Part shown: positions 38,526-46,856 of the stretch, piece after piece
Position numbering within the stretch: the first letter of the stretch is position 1
Layout: each line of letters begins with the position of its first letter
Translations under genes and position numbers: made by a program
Assembly: GCF_040215105.1 (NCBI RefSeq)
Contig: NZ_CP157875.1
Location: forward strand, 4,196,001 to 4,260,000
Length of the DNA stretch: 64,000 nt
DNA from: Aeromonas veronii
Lineage (GTDB): Bacteria > Pseudomonadota > Gammaproteobacteria > Enterobacterales > Aeromonadaceae
Direction: 5' to 3'
Notes under the pieces: generated by a model
What the model saw: the letters and a program-made list of their open reading frames with translations, nothing else
What the model was told of the DNA's origin: nothing
Database searches by the model: none

Positions 38526-39437
38526 ATGCGTTCGAACATGATGTTATTGATGGCCGCCGCCATCTGGGGGCTGGGCTTCGTGGCCCAGCGCCTGGGGATG
38601 GATCACATGGGCCCCTTCACCTTCAACGGCCTGCGCTTCCTGCTCGGCGCCCTCTCCCTGTTGCCCCTGCTGTGGTGGCTCAAGTCACGGCAACCCAGTG
38701 CGCCATCCGGGCAACCGGCCGCTGAGCGCCGCCTGCTGCTGACGGGTGGCCTGCTCGCCGGTACCGTGTTGTTCAGCGCCGCCTCCCTGCAGCAGGTGGG
38801 GCTGCTCTATACCACGGCCGCCAAGGCGGGTTTCATCACCGGGCTCTACATCATACTGGTGCCGGTCATCGGCCTGTTGTTGCGCCACAAGACGGGGGCC
38901 AATACCTGGATCGGCGCCCTCATCGCCATGGCCGGGCTCTACTATCTCAGCGTGACCGACGACTTCACCATTGGCTACGGGGATCTGTTGCAGGTCGTCG
39001 GCGCCCTGTTCTGGGCCATCCACCTGCTGGTGCTGGATCACTACTCCAACCGGGTCGCCCCCATCCGCCTCGCCGGCGTCCAGTTCGTGGTGTGCGGCCT
39101 GCTGAGCCTCGCCACCGCCTTCGTCATCGAGGTACCGACCCTCACCGGCGCCGTGGCGGGCTGGCAGGCCCTGCTCTACGCCGGTCTGGTATCGGTCGGC
39201 ATCGGCTACACCCTGCAGGTGGTGGGTCAGCGCGGCGCCCATCCGGCCCACGCCGCCATCATCCTCAGCCTGGAGACCGTCTTCGCCGCCATCGGCGGTG
39301 TCTTGCTGCTCGGCGAAGTCCTGGACGAGCGCGCCATCGTCGGCTGCGCCCTGATGCTGGCGGGCATGCTCATCTCCCAGATCCGGTTGCGCTGGTGGTG
39401 GAAATCCCGCCGGGACAAGGTGCCCAGCCAGCCCTGA
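38526..39437 (+). CDS. EamA-family (DMT) transporter
   Basis: 303 residues with about ten hydrophobic helices in two EamA repeats. The first repeat is AAAIWGLGFVAQRLGMDHMG, LRFLLGALSLLPLLWWL, and the second includes LFWAIHLLVLDHYSNRVAP. Near the end come AAIILSLETVFAAIGGVLLL and GCALMLAGMLISQIRL. Drug/metabolite exporters of this type move amino acids, metabolites or drugs; the substrate is unknown. A 58-codon antisense-like frame in another phase is a shadow. Confidence 0.88.
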   Translation: MRSNMMLLMAAAIWGLGFVAQRLGMDHMGPFTFNGLRFLLGALSLLPLLWWLKSRQPSAPSGQPAAERRLLLTGGLLAGTVLFSAASLQQVGLLYTTAAKAGFITGLYIILVPVIGLLLRHKTGANTWIGALIAMAGLYYLSVTDDFTIGYGDLLQVVGALFWAIHLLVLDHYSNRVAPIRLAGVQFVVCGLLSLATAFVIEVPTLTGAVAGWQALLYAGLVSVGIGYTLQVVGQRGAHPAHAAIILSLETVFAAIGGVLLLGEVLDERAIVGCALMLAGMLISQIRLRWWWKSRRDKVPSQP

Positions 39438-39509
39438 TCCCAGGCGCCCTCTCATGGATCCGGCATGGGATCACCGACCCTGCCGACGGGGGCTCACGGG
39501 CCCGGATGC

Positions 39510-39540
39510 AAGAAGGAGCCATCACTGGCTCCTTCTTTAT
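39510..39540 (+). terminator. Strong intrinsic terminator
   Basis: AAGAAGGAGCCA / TGGCTCCTTCTT, a perfect 12-bp stem with loop TCAC, followed by TATTTATTT. Ends the EamA transcript and may also act on the convergent AraC gene. Confidence 0.9.
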
Positions 39541-39590
39541 TTACTTCTCATATCGACTGACTGATGGCTAAAAAGCAGAGTCTCTGACCA

Positions 39591-40466
39591 TCAGGCTTTG
39601 ACACTGGAGCAGAAGCTCACGTCGTCTCGCAGCGGATCCTGGCTCACGCTGTGATAGAGCTCGAAACAGGGGCCGTCGCCGAAGGCCAGCCCGGCCGCCA
39701 CGATGTCGCCGATATGTTCCTGCCACAGGGGTCCGTACTGGTTTCTGTCCGTGATCTCGTAGCGGGACTGGGCATAGCGACCGGCGGGGATGAGCTGGGA
39801 CTCCACCTCCCCCGAGACCGCCGTGCCCGCCGGCACCGTCACCCCGATGTCGGTACGGCACAGGGCGGGGGCCGTCACCTCCGGGTTGTCGTGGTAGATG
39901 AAGATCCACTCCCCCCCCGCCAGGCCACGCGCCGCCGCCCACTGGTAGAGGCGCTGGCAGACCGGGTCATAGCCCTCGCCATAAGGGCCGGTGACACGAA
40001 TGTAGGCCAGGGTACGGGCACTCATCTGTTCGGTTTTCATCCTGAAACTCCTCTCGTTTGACTGACCCCCATCATGCCCGCGCCCCTCGGGAAGGGCGTG
40101 TCCATCCTTGCCAACAAGGTGTCCAGCCTTGCTGTTTGGCAGCCGCTCCGGGTGGCGGCGCACCTCCCCCGGGGTCATGGCGAACTGCTTGCGAAACGCC
40201 TTGGCAAAGGCCTGGGAGCTGGAGAAACCCGCCGCCAGCGCCACACTGGTGACCGGCGCCTTGCCGTAGCGCAGGGCGGCGCAGGCCCGCTCAAGGCGCA
40301 GCCGACGCTGCATCTCGCCCGGGGACTCGCCGGTCACGGCGGTGAAGACCCGGTGGAAGTGGTAGCAGGAGAGGCAGGCCAGCGCCGCCACCTCGTTCAG
40401 GCTCAGCTCGGGATCCTGCTCCAGCGCCCGGATGGCGGGCCGCAAACGGGCATGGTAATCGATCAT
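39591..40466 (-). CDS. AraC-family regulator with GyrI-like effector domain
   Basis: 291 residues. An N-terminal double helix-turn-helix of the MarA/SoxS/Rob type covers about 1-110 (LSLNEVAALACLSCYHFHRV, VTSVALAAGFSSSQAFAKAF, MTPGEVRRHP). The C-terminal GyrI-like domain covers 140-291 (TLAYIRVTGPYGEGYDPVCQ, ECFELYHS-type CFELYHSVSQD). Rob has the same layout and binds hydrophobic ligands there, so a stress or drug-response regulator is likely. Targets are unknown. Confidence 0.85.
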   Translation of the reverse strand: MIDYHARLRPAIRALEQDPELSLNEVAALACLSCYHFHRVFTAVTGESPGEMQRRLRLERACAALRYGKAPVTSVALAAGFSSSQAFAKAFRKQFAMTPGEVRRHPERLPNSKAGHLVGKDGHALPEGRGHDGGQSNERSFRMKTEQMSARTLAYIRVTGPYGEGYDPVCQRLYQWAAARGLAGGEWIFIYHDNPEVTAPALCRTDIGVTVPAGTAVSGEVESQLIPAGRYAQSRYEITDRNQYGPLWQEHIGDIVAAGLAFGDGPCFELYHSVSQDPLRDDVSFCSSVKA

Positions 40467-40496
40467 GACAAGTTCACTCTCATGGCAGTCACAGTC

Positions 40497-40988
40497 TCAC
40501 GGCAGGCGCACCCGCCCCATGTGCAGGGCATCGACGAAGCGCCCCTCGCGATAGGCGTAGGCGGGGGATCGCCCCTCCTCCACGAAGCCATGCTTGCGAT
40601 AGAGGGCGATGGCGGGGGCGTTGTCACTGAAAACGGTCAGCTCCAGGCGCTGCAGGTTGAGCCAGTTGTCCGCCAGATCCACCGCCGCCCCCAGCAGGGC
40701 CGAGCCCACCCCGCGGCCAGCCCAGTCATCCCGCACCCCCATGCCAAAAGAGGCCACATGGCGGCGCCGCGGGTTCGGCTCGACAGAGAGCCTGAGATCC
40801 CCCACCAGCAGATCGTCGACCATGGCCACCAGGCCGTAGCCGCTACGCTCCGCCAGCCGCTGCTGCCACATGGCCAGGGTCGGATAGGGCAGCTGCAAGG
40901 TGCCCGCCTGGGCTTTGGGCATGGCATAGAGATCCCGCAGCCCCTCGGCATCGCCGACCTCCGTCTGACGGATCCTGATCTCAACCAT
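40497..40988 (-). CDS. GNAT acetyltransferase, YhhY/AaaT-like
   Basis: 163 residues from ATG 40988 (AGGAGAGAAG ahead); the longer frame to 41651 is antisense over katA. It aligns by eye along the whole length with E. coli YhhY, an L-amino-acid N-acetyltransferase: IRQTEVGDAEGLRDLYAMPK, LQLPYPTLAMWQQRLAER, HVASFGMGVRDDWAGRGVGS (acetyl-CoA loop) and RLELTVFSDNAPAIALYRKH. The substrate is probably Phe, Met or related small amino compounds if orthologous. Confidence 0.83.
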   Translation of the reverse strand: MVEIRIRQTEVGDAEGLRDLYAMPKAQAGTLQLPYPTLAMWQQRLAERSGYGLVAMVDDLLVGDLRLSVEPNPRRRHVASFGMGVRDDWAGRGVGSALLGAAVDLADNWLNLQRLELTVFSDNAPAIALYRKHGFVEEGRSPAYAYREGRFVDALHMGRVRLP

Positions 40989-41147
40989 CTTCTCTCCTCC
41001 CTGCGCTGTGAATATCCGTCCAACATAGCGCCCTTTGCGTCCACCGCCAACTCCATTTGGTTCATCTATCAAACACTTAGGCATGGCCGATTGGCCCCGC
41101 TTTCGCCCCTTGGGTAGAGTGCCTCCATCAACACAAGGAGCCGCATC

Positions 41148-42593
41148 ATGACCGACAAGACCCTGCACAGCGCCAATGGCGCCCCCGTCGTCGACAACAA
41201 CAACAGCCTCACCGCCGGCCCCCGTGGCCCGGTGCTGATGCAAGACATCTGGTTGATGGAGAAGCTCGCCCACTTCGATCGTGAGCGCATCCCGGAGCGA
41301 GTAGTCCACGCCAAGGGCTCGGGCGCCTACGGCACCTTCACCGTGACCCACGACATCAGCGCGTTCAGCAAGGCCGACCTGTTCAACGCCGTCGGCAAGC
41401 AGACCCCGGTGTTCCTGCGCTTCTCCACCGTGGCCGGTGAGAAGGGGGCCGCCGATGCCGAGCGCGACGTGCGCGGCTTCGCCCTCAAGTTCTACACCGA
41501 GCAGGGCAACTGGGATCTGGTGGGCAACAACACTCCGGTCTTCTTCATCCGCGATCCGCTGAAATTCCCGGACTTCATCCACACCCAGAAGCGGGATCCC
41601 CGCACCAACCTGCGCAGCGCCACCGCCGCCTGGGACTTCTGGTCCCGCCACCCGGAGTCACTGCACCAGGTCACCATCCTCTTCAGCGACCGCGGCATCC
41701 CCAAGAGCCTGCGGGAGATGAACGGCTACGGCAGCCACACCTTCAGCTTCATCAACGACGCCAACGAGCGCTTCTGGGTCAAGTTCCACTTCAAGACCGA
41801 GCAGGACCACAGTTTCTACACCGATGAAGAGGCCGCCACCGCCGTCGGTCAGGACAGGGAAACCAGCCAGGCGGATCTGTTCAACGCCATAGAGCGGGGC
41901 GACTTCCCGCGCTGGAAGGTCTATGTGCAGGTGATGCCGGAGGCCGAGGCCCACACCTACGCGATCCACCCCTTCGATCTCACCAAGGTGTGGCCCCACA
42001 AGGACTACCCGCTGATCCCGCTCGGGGTGCTGGAACTCAACAAGAACCCGGACAACTACTTCGCCCACGTGGAGCAGGCCGCCTTCACCCCGGCCAACGT
42101 GGTGCCCGGCATCGGCTTCTCGCCGGATCGCATGTTGCAGGGGCGGCTCTTCTCCTACGGCGACACCCAGCGCTACCGCCTCGGGGTGAACCACGGCCTG
42201 CTGCCGGTCAACGCCCCGCGCTGCCCGTTCAGTGGTGCCCACCGCGACGGCGCCATGCGAGCAGACAGCAACGGCGGCGCCAGCCCCAACTATCAGCCGA
42301 ACCGTTTTGGCACCCAGACCCCGAGCGGCCAGCACGAACCGGCCCTGAGCCTGGAAGGGGCGGCCCTGCACTACGATTTTCGCGACTATGACAGCGACTA
42401 CTACAGCCAGCCGGGGGATCTGTTCCGCCTGATGGATGAGGCACAGCGTGCACGCCTCGCCGCCAACCTGGCGCGATCCTTGGTCAACGTGGAAGATGAC
42501 GCCATCGTCAGCGCCCAGTTGAAGCACTTCGAGCAGGCGGATCCTGAATACGCCAGGCGCATCGAGCTGGCACTGGCCGCACTGCAGCGCTAA
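41148..42593 (+). CDS. katA: Monofunctional small-subunit catalase
   Basis: 481 residues, ACAAGGAGCCGCATC before the ATG. Haem catalase that dismutates hydrogen peroxide. The catalytic His lies in [19 protein letters not shown], Asn in [11 protein letters not shown], and the haem-ligating Tyr in [34 protein letters not shown] is a family signature. The length is that of clade 3 catalases. Cytoplasmic. Divergent from the acetyltransferase; the 159-base gap must hold its promoter, but no OxyR site could be fixed by eye. Confidence 0.95.
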   Translation: MTDKTLHSANGAPVVDNNNSLTAGPRGPVLMQDIWLMEKLAHFDRERIPERVVHAKGSGAYGTFTVTHDISAFSKADLFNAVGKQTPVFLRFSTVAGEKGAADAERDVRGFALKFYTEQGNWDLVGNNTPVFFIRDPLKFPDFIHTQKRDPRTNLRSATAAWDFWSRHPESLHQVTILFSDRGIPKSLREMNGYGSHTFSFINDANERFWVKFHFKTEQDHSFYTDEEAATAVGQDRETSQADLFNAIERGDFPRWKVYVQVMPEAEAHTYAIHPFDLTKVWPHKDYPLIPLGVLELNKNPDNYFAHVEQAAFTPANVVPGIGFSPDRMLQGRLFSYGDTQRYRLGVNHGLLPVNAPRCPFSGAHRDGAMRADSNGGASPNYQPNRFGTQTPSGQHEPALSLEGAALHYDFRDYDSDYYSQPGDLFRLMDEAQRARLAANLARSLVNVEDDAIVSAQLKHFEQADPEYARRIELALAALQR

Positions 42594-42611
42594 CCATCTG
42601 ACAGGCAATAA

Positions 42612-42637
42612 AAAAGGAGGCCAAACGGCCTCCTTTT
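42612..42637 (+). terminator. Intrinsic terminator of katA
   Basis: AAAAGGAGGCC / GGCCTCCTTTT, an 11-bp stem with loop AAAC, followed by CTG. Symmetric A and T tracts make it bidirectional. Confidence 0.88.
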
Positions 42638-42660
42638 CTGTTCCTGGAAACAGGTAGATA

Positions 42661-42678
42661 CGGGGCCCTGAGGCCCCG
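42661..42678 (-). terminator. Second GC-rich hairpin
   Basis: CGGGGCC-CTGA-GGCCCCG. It lies 14 bases beyond the stop of the small basic ORF on the minus strand and could end that transcript, though T residues after it are few (TATCT). Confidence 0.5.
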
Positions 42679-42692
42679 CATCTATTTAATCA

Positions 42693-42800
42693 TCAATCCC
42701 GAACGGAACGCGCTTCGCGCTCTGCCCGTTCCCGTACCAACAGGCGTTTATACCACCAGCTACTGCGACGACGTTGCATATTGGAGGAGCGACGAGCCAT
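42693..42800 (-). CDS. 35-residue basic small protein (unannotated type)
   Basis: Reads MARRSSNMQRRRSSWWYKRL followed by LVRERAEREARSVRD. About a third of residues are Arg or Lys, with a WWYKRL core. The ATG 42800 has CTGGGAT nine to ten bases upstream. It ends before a GC-rich hairpin and lies between katA and the DUF1496 gene. The frame uses a biased, non-random set of residues, but a basic RNA-binding or ribosome-associated peptide is only a guess. Confidence 0.5.
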   Translation of the reverse strand: MARRSSNMQRRRSSWWYKRLLVRERAEREARSVRD

Positions 42801-42885
42801 TTGCTTAGATCCCAGTCGAGAGAAGAAAGTGCCGCATTATGCGATAGAGATCACGCCCGTGTCTGTAGCTGGATCAAGAAAACGC

Positions 42886-43209
42886 TCACTGACCCACGAC
42901 GATCGTCTGCCGATTGGGGGCCCTCTGCGGGGCGCTCTGATACAACTGAGGCTCACGCCAGGCCAACGGGCCGTTGCTCTCCTGCGGATCCTGCGGGGCG
43001 CACTCCAGCCAGATATCCCCCAGCTGGATGCGGGCCCCCGGGGAGAACTTTTGATCCTGATACCAGCAGACCCGTTCCGGCAGGGAGCCAAGGGGCAGCA
43101 CCAGATCCGCGCCCACCGAATGGCGAGCTGGGGTCTGCACCTTGACCGGATCCGCCAGGGCACCGGCGATCCCGGCAAGGGCAAACAGCGGGAGTACGAA
43201 TTTAATCAT
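42886..43209 (-). CDS. DUF1496-family secreted protein (YnjH-like)
   Basis: 107 residues from ATG 43209. The Sec signal MIKFVLPLFALAGIAGALA is cleaved before DPVKV. The mature part has the short DUF1496 pattern: a first Cys in RVCWYQDQKFSPGARIQLGD, then IWLECAP with a second Cys, likely a disulfide. Periplasmic, function unknown. The proline-rich tail (NGPLAWREPQLYQSAPQRAP) is beyond the domain. Confidence 0.72.
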   Translation of the reverse strand: MIKFVLPLFALAGIAGALADPVKVQTPARHSVGADLVLPLGSLPERVCWYQDQKFSPGARIQLGDIWLECAPQDPQESNGPLAWREPQLYQSAPQRAPNRQTIVVGQ

Positions 43210-43431
43210 GACAAGCGACCTGTGACGAAAGAACCCGATCCATAAAGGCGACCATCGCCGTCGTCTACTTGACCAAAAAGTGACGGCCCATCTGGCATTC
43301 CGGGGGCAATATGGTAGCCTGCCAGCGCCCGCTGGCTCCATCCATCGAGCAGGCGAACCAGTTCAGGTGATACTGTCGGGAATGCACAGAATATTACCTT
43401 ATTAATCAAATAATTATTGGATATGTTGTCA

Positions 43432-44814
43432 ATGCGTATCATGCCGTTGCTCAAGGCTGCCTGCCTGAGCCTGATGTTGTCAGCCTGCGTTGCCCCCCTC
43501 CTGCTGATGAGCCCCACCAGTCAACTGATGTGGGCCCTACTCAAGCCCCTTGTCGGTTTCGACCCGAACGAGGCGAATCTGTTCGAGCAGCCGATCATCA
43601 AGGATCGGATGACCGCCATGCTGGGCCCCAACTACGACACCACCATGCAGTTGCTCAAGACCGCCAATGAGCTGCAACAGGAGGGGCCGCTGTTCTACGT
43701 GGTCTCCCGCTATGCCCCCGTGCCGGATATCGCCAAGCAGGCAGGCATGGTGTGGAACGCCGACACCAACCAGCTCGCCGTCATGCTGCAAAAAGGGGAC
43801 GGGGCGACCCAGGTATTCGGTGAGAACACGAATGGGGCCACCCCCACCTGGCCCAGCACCATGCAGGATTGGCAGAGCGCCAGCCCTGCCGCCACCGCCC
43901 TCGGCGGGGTCGGCAAGGCCATGACGGGATCCGGCGGCTCATTGCTAGGCAACATGGTGGGCGCCATGCAGCAGAGTGCGACCCAGGCCATTTCCGGCTC
44001 CGCCAGGCAGGCGGTCGACGGCGCCACCGGCGCGGCGACCCAGCAGGTGAACAAGAGCCTCACCGGCACCCTGCAACAGGCCAACCAGGCGGTGACGGAT
44101 TCCGCCAAACGGGCGGTCGGCGACGCGACCACCGGCGTTCAGCAGCAGGCCACCAAGGCGGTCACCGACGGTGCCAAGCAGGCGGTCAGCAGCGCGACCA
44201 TCGGCGTTCAGCAGCAGGCCACCAAGGCGGCCACCGACAACGCCAAGCCGGCCGTCAGCGGCGCGACCACCAGCGTTCAGCAGCAGGCCACCAAGACTGT
44301 CACCGACGGCGCCAAACAGGCCGTCAGCGGCGCGACCAGCACTCAGCAGCAGGCCGCCAAGGCGGCCACCGACGGCGCCAAGCAGGCCGTCAGCGGCGCC
44401 ACCAGCACTCAGCAGCAGGCCGCCAAGGCGGCCACCGACGGCGCCAAGCAGGCCGTCAGCGGCGCCACCAGCACTCAGCAGCAGGCCGCCAAGGCGGTGA
44501 GCGATGCCGCCACCTTGCAGCAGCAAGCCATTCAGGCCGTGAGCAAGGGAGCCAAACAGGCGAGCGGTGCAGCAGCCACCGTCCAGCAACAGGCTACCCA
44601 GGCCGTGACCAACGGGGCCAAGCAGGCGAGCGGCGCGGCAGCCACCGTCCAGCAACAGGCCAGCAAGGCGGCCACCGACAGCGCCAAACAAACAACGAGC
44701 GCCGCCGCCGGGGCGGTGAAGGCGGAAGCCGACAAGCTGGAGAGCCAGGCTGCCGAGCAGGGCAACCAGGCCAGGGCGGATGCAGAAGCGGAGCTTGAAA
44801 AGCTACTCAACTAA
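43432..44814 (+). CDS. Repeat-rich, LEA-like lipoprotein
   Basis: 460 residues from ATG 43432. Lipoprotein signal MRIMPLLKAACLSLMLSAC with Cys19 acylated. Residues about 25-150 are a non-repetitive domain (LLKPLVGFDPNEANLFEQP, PLFYVVSRYAPVPDIAKQAG). From about 180 to 440 come Ala/Gln/Thr/Lys repeats, best seen as DGAKQAVSGATSTQQQAAKA followed by AT, 22 residues (66 bases) per unit, with three almost identical tandem copies and several diverged ones. The pattern resembles group 3 LEA and apolipoprotein-like amphipathic helices, which could coat membranes or protect against desiccation. Ends EAELEKLLN. Repeat number probably varies between strains. Confidence 0.72.
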   Translation: MRIMPLLKAACLSLMLSACVAPLLLMSPTSQLMWALLKPLVGFDPNEANLFEQPIIKDRMTAMLGPNYDTTMQLLKTANELQQEGPLFYVVSRYAPVPDIAKQAGMVWNADTNQLAVMLQKGDGATQVFGENTNGATPTWPSTMQDWQSASPAATALGGVGKAMTGSGGSLLGNMVGAMQQSATQAISGSARQAVDGATGAATQQVNKSLTGTLQQANQAVTDSAKRAVGDATTGVQQQATKAVTDGAKQAVSSATIGVQQQATKAATDNAKPAVSGATTSVQQQATKTVTDGAKQAVSGATSTQQQAAKAATDGAKQAVSGATSTQQQAAKAATDGAKQAVSGATSTQQQAAKAVSDAATLQQQAIQAVSKGAKQASGAAATVQQQATQAVTNGAKQASGAAATVQQQASKAATDSAKQTTSAAAGAVKAEADKLESQAAEQGNQARADAEAELEKLLN

Positions 44815-44840
44815 TCCATGGCGATATATTCCACCATGCA

Positions 44841-44866
44841 AACAGGGCACCCCGGGGTGCCCTGTT
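44841..44866. terminator. Bidirectional terminator between convergent genes
   Basis: AACAGGGCACCCC GGGGTGCCCTGTT, a perfect 26-base palindrome followed by GTTTAT on the plus strand. It separates the lipoprotein gene (+) from the small membrane protein (-). Confidence 0.85.
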
Positions 44867-44892
44867 GTTTATCCGCGATGAGGCAGTGAACC

Positions 44893-45270
44893 TTAGAGGT
44901 GACGATCCTGCTCGTCCGACTTGGCAACCTTGTCTTCGCTGTGTTCGATGGCGGTGCGGATAAGATCGACCCCGGCCCGGATGATCAAGACCCCCATGTT
45001 GACCAGCTTGACGCAGACCCACATGAAGGTGATGAGCAGTATCAGCTTGAGCACCGTCTGGAACGCTTCCAGGAAGTTCTGTTCCAGCTGGTTGGTGAGG
45101 CCGTTGGCACTGGTCATCAGCCAGGTGTACACCTCGCGCACGAAGGGGATGCGGCTTGGCATCTCCAGTACGTCCAGCGCGGCGGGCAACGCCTGGAAGA
45201 TGACGATGCTGCCGAACAGTATCAAGATGACGCCGATGGCGACCCCGAGGAAAAAGCCAAACTGTCTCAT
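44893..45270 (-). CDS. Small two-helix membrane protein, unknown
   Basis: 125 residues from ATG 45270 (GGGG before it). An N-terminal helix (FFLGVAIGVILILFGSIVIF), a middle amphipathic part (VREVYTWLMTSANGLTNQLE), and a second helix (VLKLILLITFMWVCVKLVN) with a charged tail (EHSEDKVAKSDEQDRH). Not recognised. The upstream frame continues to 45465 without a supported start. Opposite in direction to both neighbours. Confidence 0.6.
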   Translation of the reverse strand: MRQFGFFLGVAIGVILILFGSIVIFQALPAALDVLEMPSRIPFVREVYTWLMTSANGLTNQLEQNFLEAFQTVLKLILLITFMWVCVKLVNMGVLIIRAGVDLIRTAIEHSEDKVAKSDEQDRHL

Positions 45271-45463
45271 GGAAAGCCCCAAGATGAGTTGAGTGAAAGG
45301 AACAATAGCCGCCAATACTAGGGACTGCCTCTGCCAACGGCAATCCTTGCGGCCCAGATTGGCCCTGCGCTGCGTCAGTTGCGACAGGGATGCGTCGGTA
45401 AACATTGCCCAAGTCGCTGATTTCTGTGACCCTTGCCCTATTCCCCAGCCCCACGGACCCGCC

Positions 45464-46840
45464 ATGATCCGCGCCTGTTTTTTCCTGTTTCTGCTGCTGT
45501 CGCCCCTGCTCGCCGTCCAGGCCGGGCAAGCGCCTCCCAGCGCGGCCGCCTGCGTGATCCGCCACCAGCAACAACTGCTGCTGGTGCAAGACAGGATCTC
45601 CGGCCGCTACAGCCTGAGCGGCGGCTACATCGACGAGGGGGAGACCCCGGCGCAGGCGGCCCTGCGGGAGCTCTACGAGGAGACAGGGTTGCCGGGGCGC
45701 ATCACCGCCGAGCTGGGACGCTGGCAGCGGGCCCAGCTGTTCGCCTGCCAGACACTGGCCCCCATCCAGGCCCAGCGAGGTTCGGGCTTTGTCTCCCTGT
45801 TGCAAGCCCCGAACCTCGGCGGTGAAATTCTCAACGCTAGGCTGATAGAACCGGCCTTGCTGCCAGATGACCAGCGGCGCTTCCCTGCGCAGCTCGACTG
45901 GCTGGCCCCCAGGCTCGGGGAGGTACCCGAGAGCCCGGTCGCCTGGCAAACGGATTTCAGCGCGCACACCAGTCCATTGCACAGAACCGAGCTGCCCCTG
46001 ATCCAGCGTCTGCAGCGCTGGCTCGGGCCCAACGCCCAGTGGCTGGAGGCTGGCAACCTGCTCGGCAGCGCCCCGGCGCAACTCGCTCTCGCCCTGTTGC
46101 TGCTCCCCCTGCTGGGCTGGCAGAGACTCCGGAGACTGCTGTTTGCCATGGGGTTGCTCACCCTGCTGGTGCAGCTCGCCAAGGAGGGAGTGGGCTGGCC
46201 CAGACCCTTCCACCTGGATCCTGCCCTCGGCCAGCGCAGTGCCCAGGGCTTTGGCATGCCGAGCGGCCACACCGCCTCCGCCCTGCTCTGCTGGGGCATG
46301 GTGCTCGGCTGGCTGCCCGGGCTCAGGGCCTGGCAGAGCCTCAGTCTGGCGCTGCTGTTGGCGGCCCTGGCCGGGCTGGCCCGGGTCTGGCTCGGGGTGC
46401 ATTTCATCTCGGACGTGGTGGCGGGGCTGGGGCTCGGTGCCCTGCTGCTGGCCCTGCGTACCCCGCTCTGCGCCCTGGCGGACCGGCAGGCCCCCTGGTG
46501 GGCCCTCCTCCTCGCCAGCCTGATCGGGGCCTGGTTCACCCAGTCCAGCGCCCTGGCCGGGCTCACCATGTTCACCCTGGGGCTGGTATCGGGTAATCTG
46601 TTCCCACTCGAACGACACCCAGTCCCGCCCCTCGGCGGTCCCTTGCTGGCGCTGACCGGCAGCCTGGGTATCGGCGGCCTGCTGCTCGTCCTGCCCCTGC
46701 TTACCAGCAGTTCCCTGCTGATATTGGCGGGGCAGGGTGTGCTGCTGGGTTGCCTGGGGCTCTGGCTCAGTGCCGGCCTCTGGTGGTCACTGCGTTTCAT
46801 CAACCCCGGCTCCCGATCCCGGGGCCCAACCCCTCATTAA
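45464..46840 (+). CDS. Nudix hydrolase - PAP2 phosphatase fusion
   Basis: 458 residues from ATG 45464. A signal-like hydrophobic N-terminus (MIRACFFLFLLLSPLLAVQA) suggests export or anchoring. A Nudix domain follows, with a perfect Nudix box at residues 54-76 (GYIDEGETPAQAALRELYEE then TGL). From about 195 there are membrane helices of the PAP2 superfamily: K240-x6-R247-P248, P266-S-G-H269, and R307-x5-H313-x3-D317. The third motif has Ala in place of the usual Ser before Arg307. The fused enzyme could hydrolyse a diphosphate-linked lipid or nucleotide at the membrane in two steps, for example undecaprenyl diphosphate or a phosphatidate-type lipid. Substrate unknown. Confidence 0.83.
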   Translation: MIRACFFLFLLLSPLLAVQAGQAPPSAAACVIRHQQQLLLVQDRISGRYSLSGGYIDEGETPAQAALRELYEETGLPGRITAELGRWQRAQLFACQTLAPIQAQRGSGFVSLLQAPNLGGEILNARLIEPALLPDDQRRFPAQLDWLAPRLGEVPESPVAWQTDFSAHTSPLHRTELPLIQRLQRWLGPNAQWLEAGNLLGSAPAQLALALLLLPLLGWQRLRRLLFAMGLLTLLVQLAKEGVGWPRPFHLDPALGQRSAQGFGMPSGHTASALLCWGMVLGWLPGLRAWQSLSLALLLAALAGLARVWLGVHFISDVVAGLGLGALLLALRTPLCALADRQAPWWALLLASLIGAWFTQSSALAGLTMFTLGLVSGNLFPLERHPVPPLGGPLLALTGSLGIGGLLLVLPLLTSSSLLILAGQGVLLGCLGLWLSAGLWWSLRFINPGSRSRGPTPH

Positions 46841-46856
46841 AGGGAATGCGATAGCT

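Noticed and set aside
40989..41651. N-terminal extension of the YhhY-like gene into katA
   Set aside because: The extension is antisense to katA; ATG 40988 has a good AGGAG site and matches the family start.
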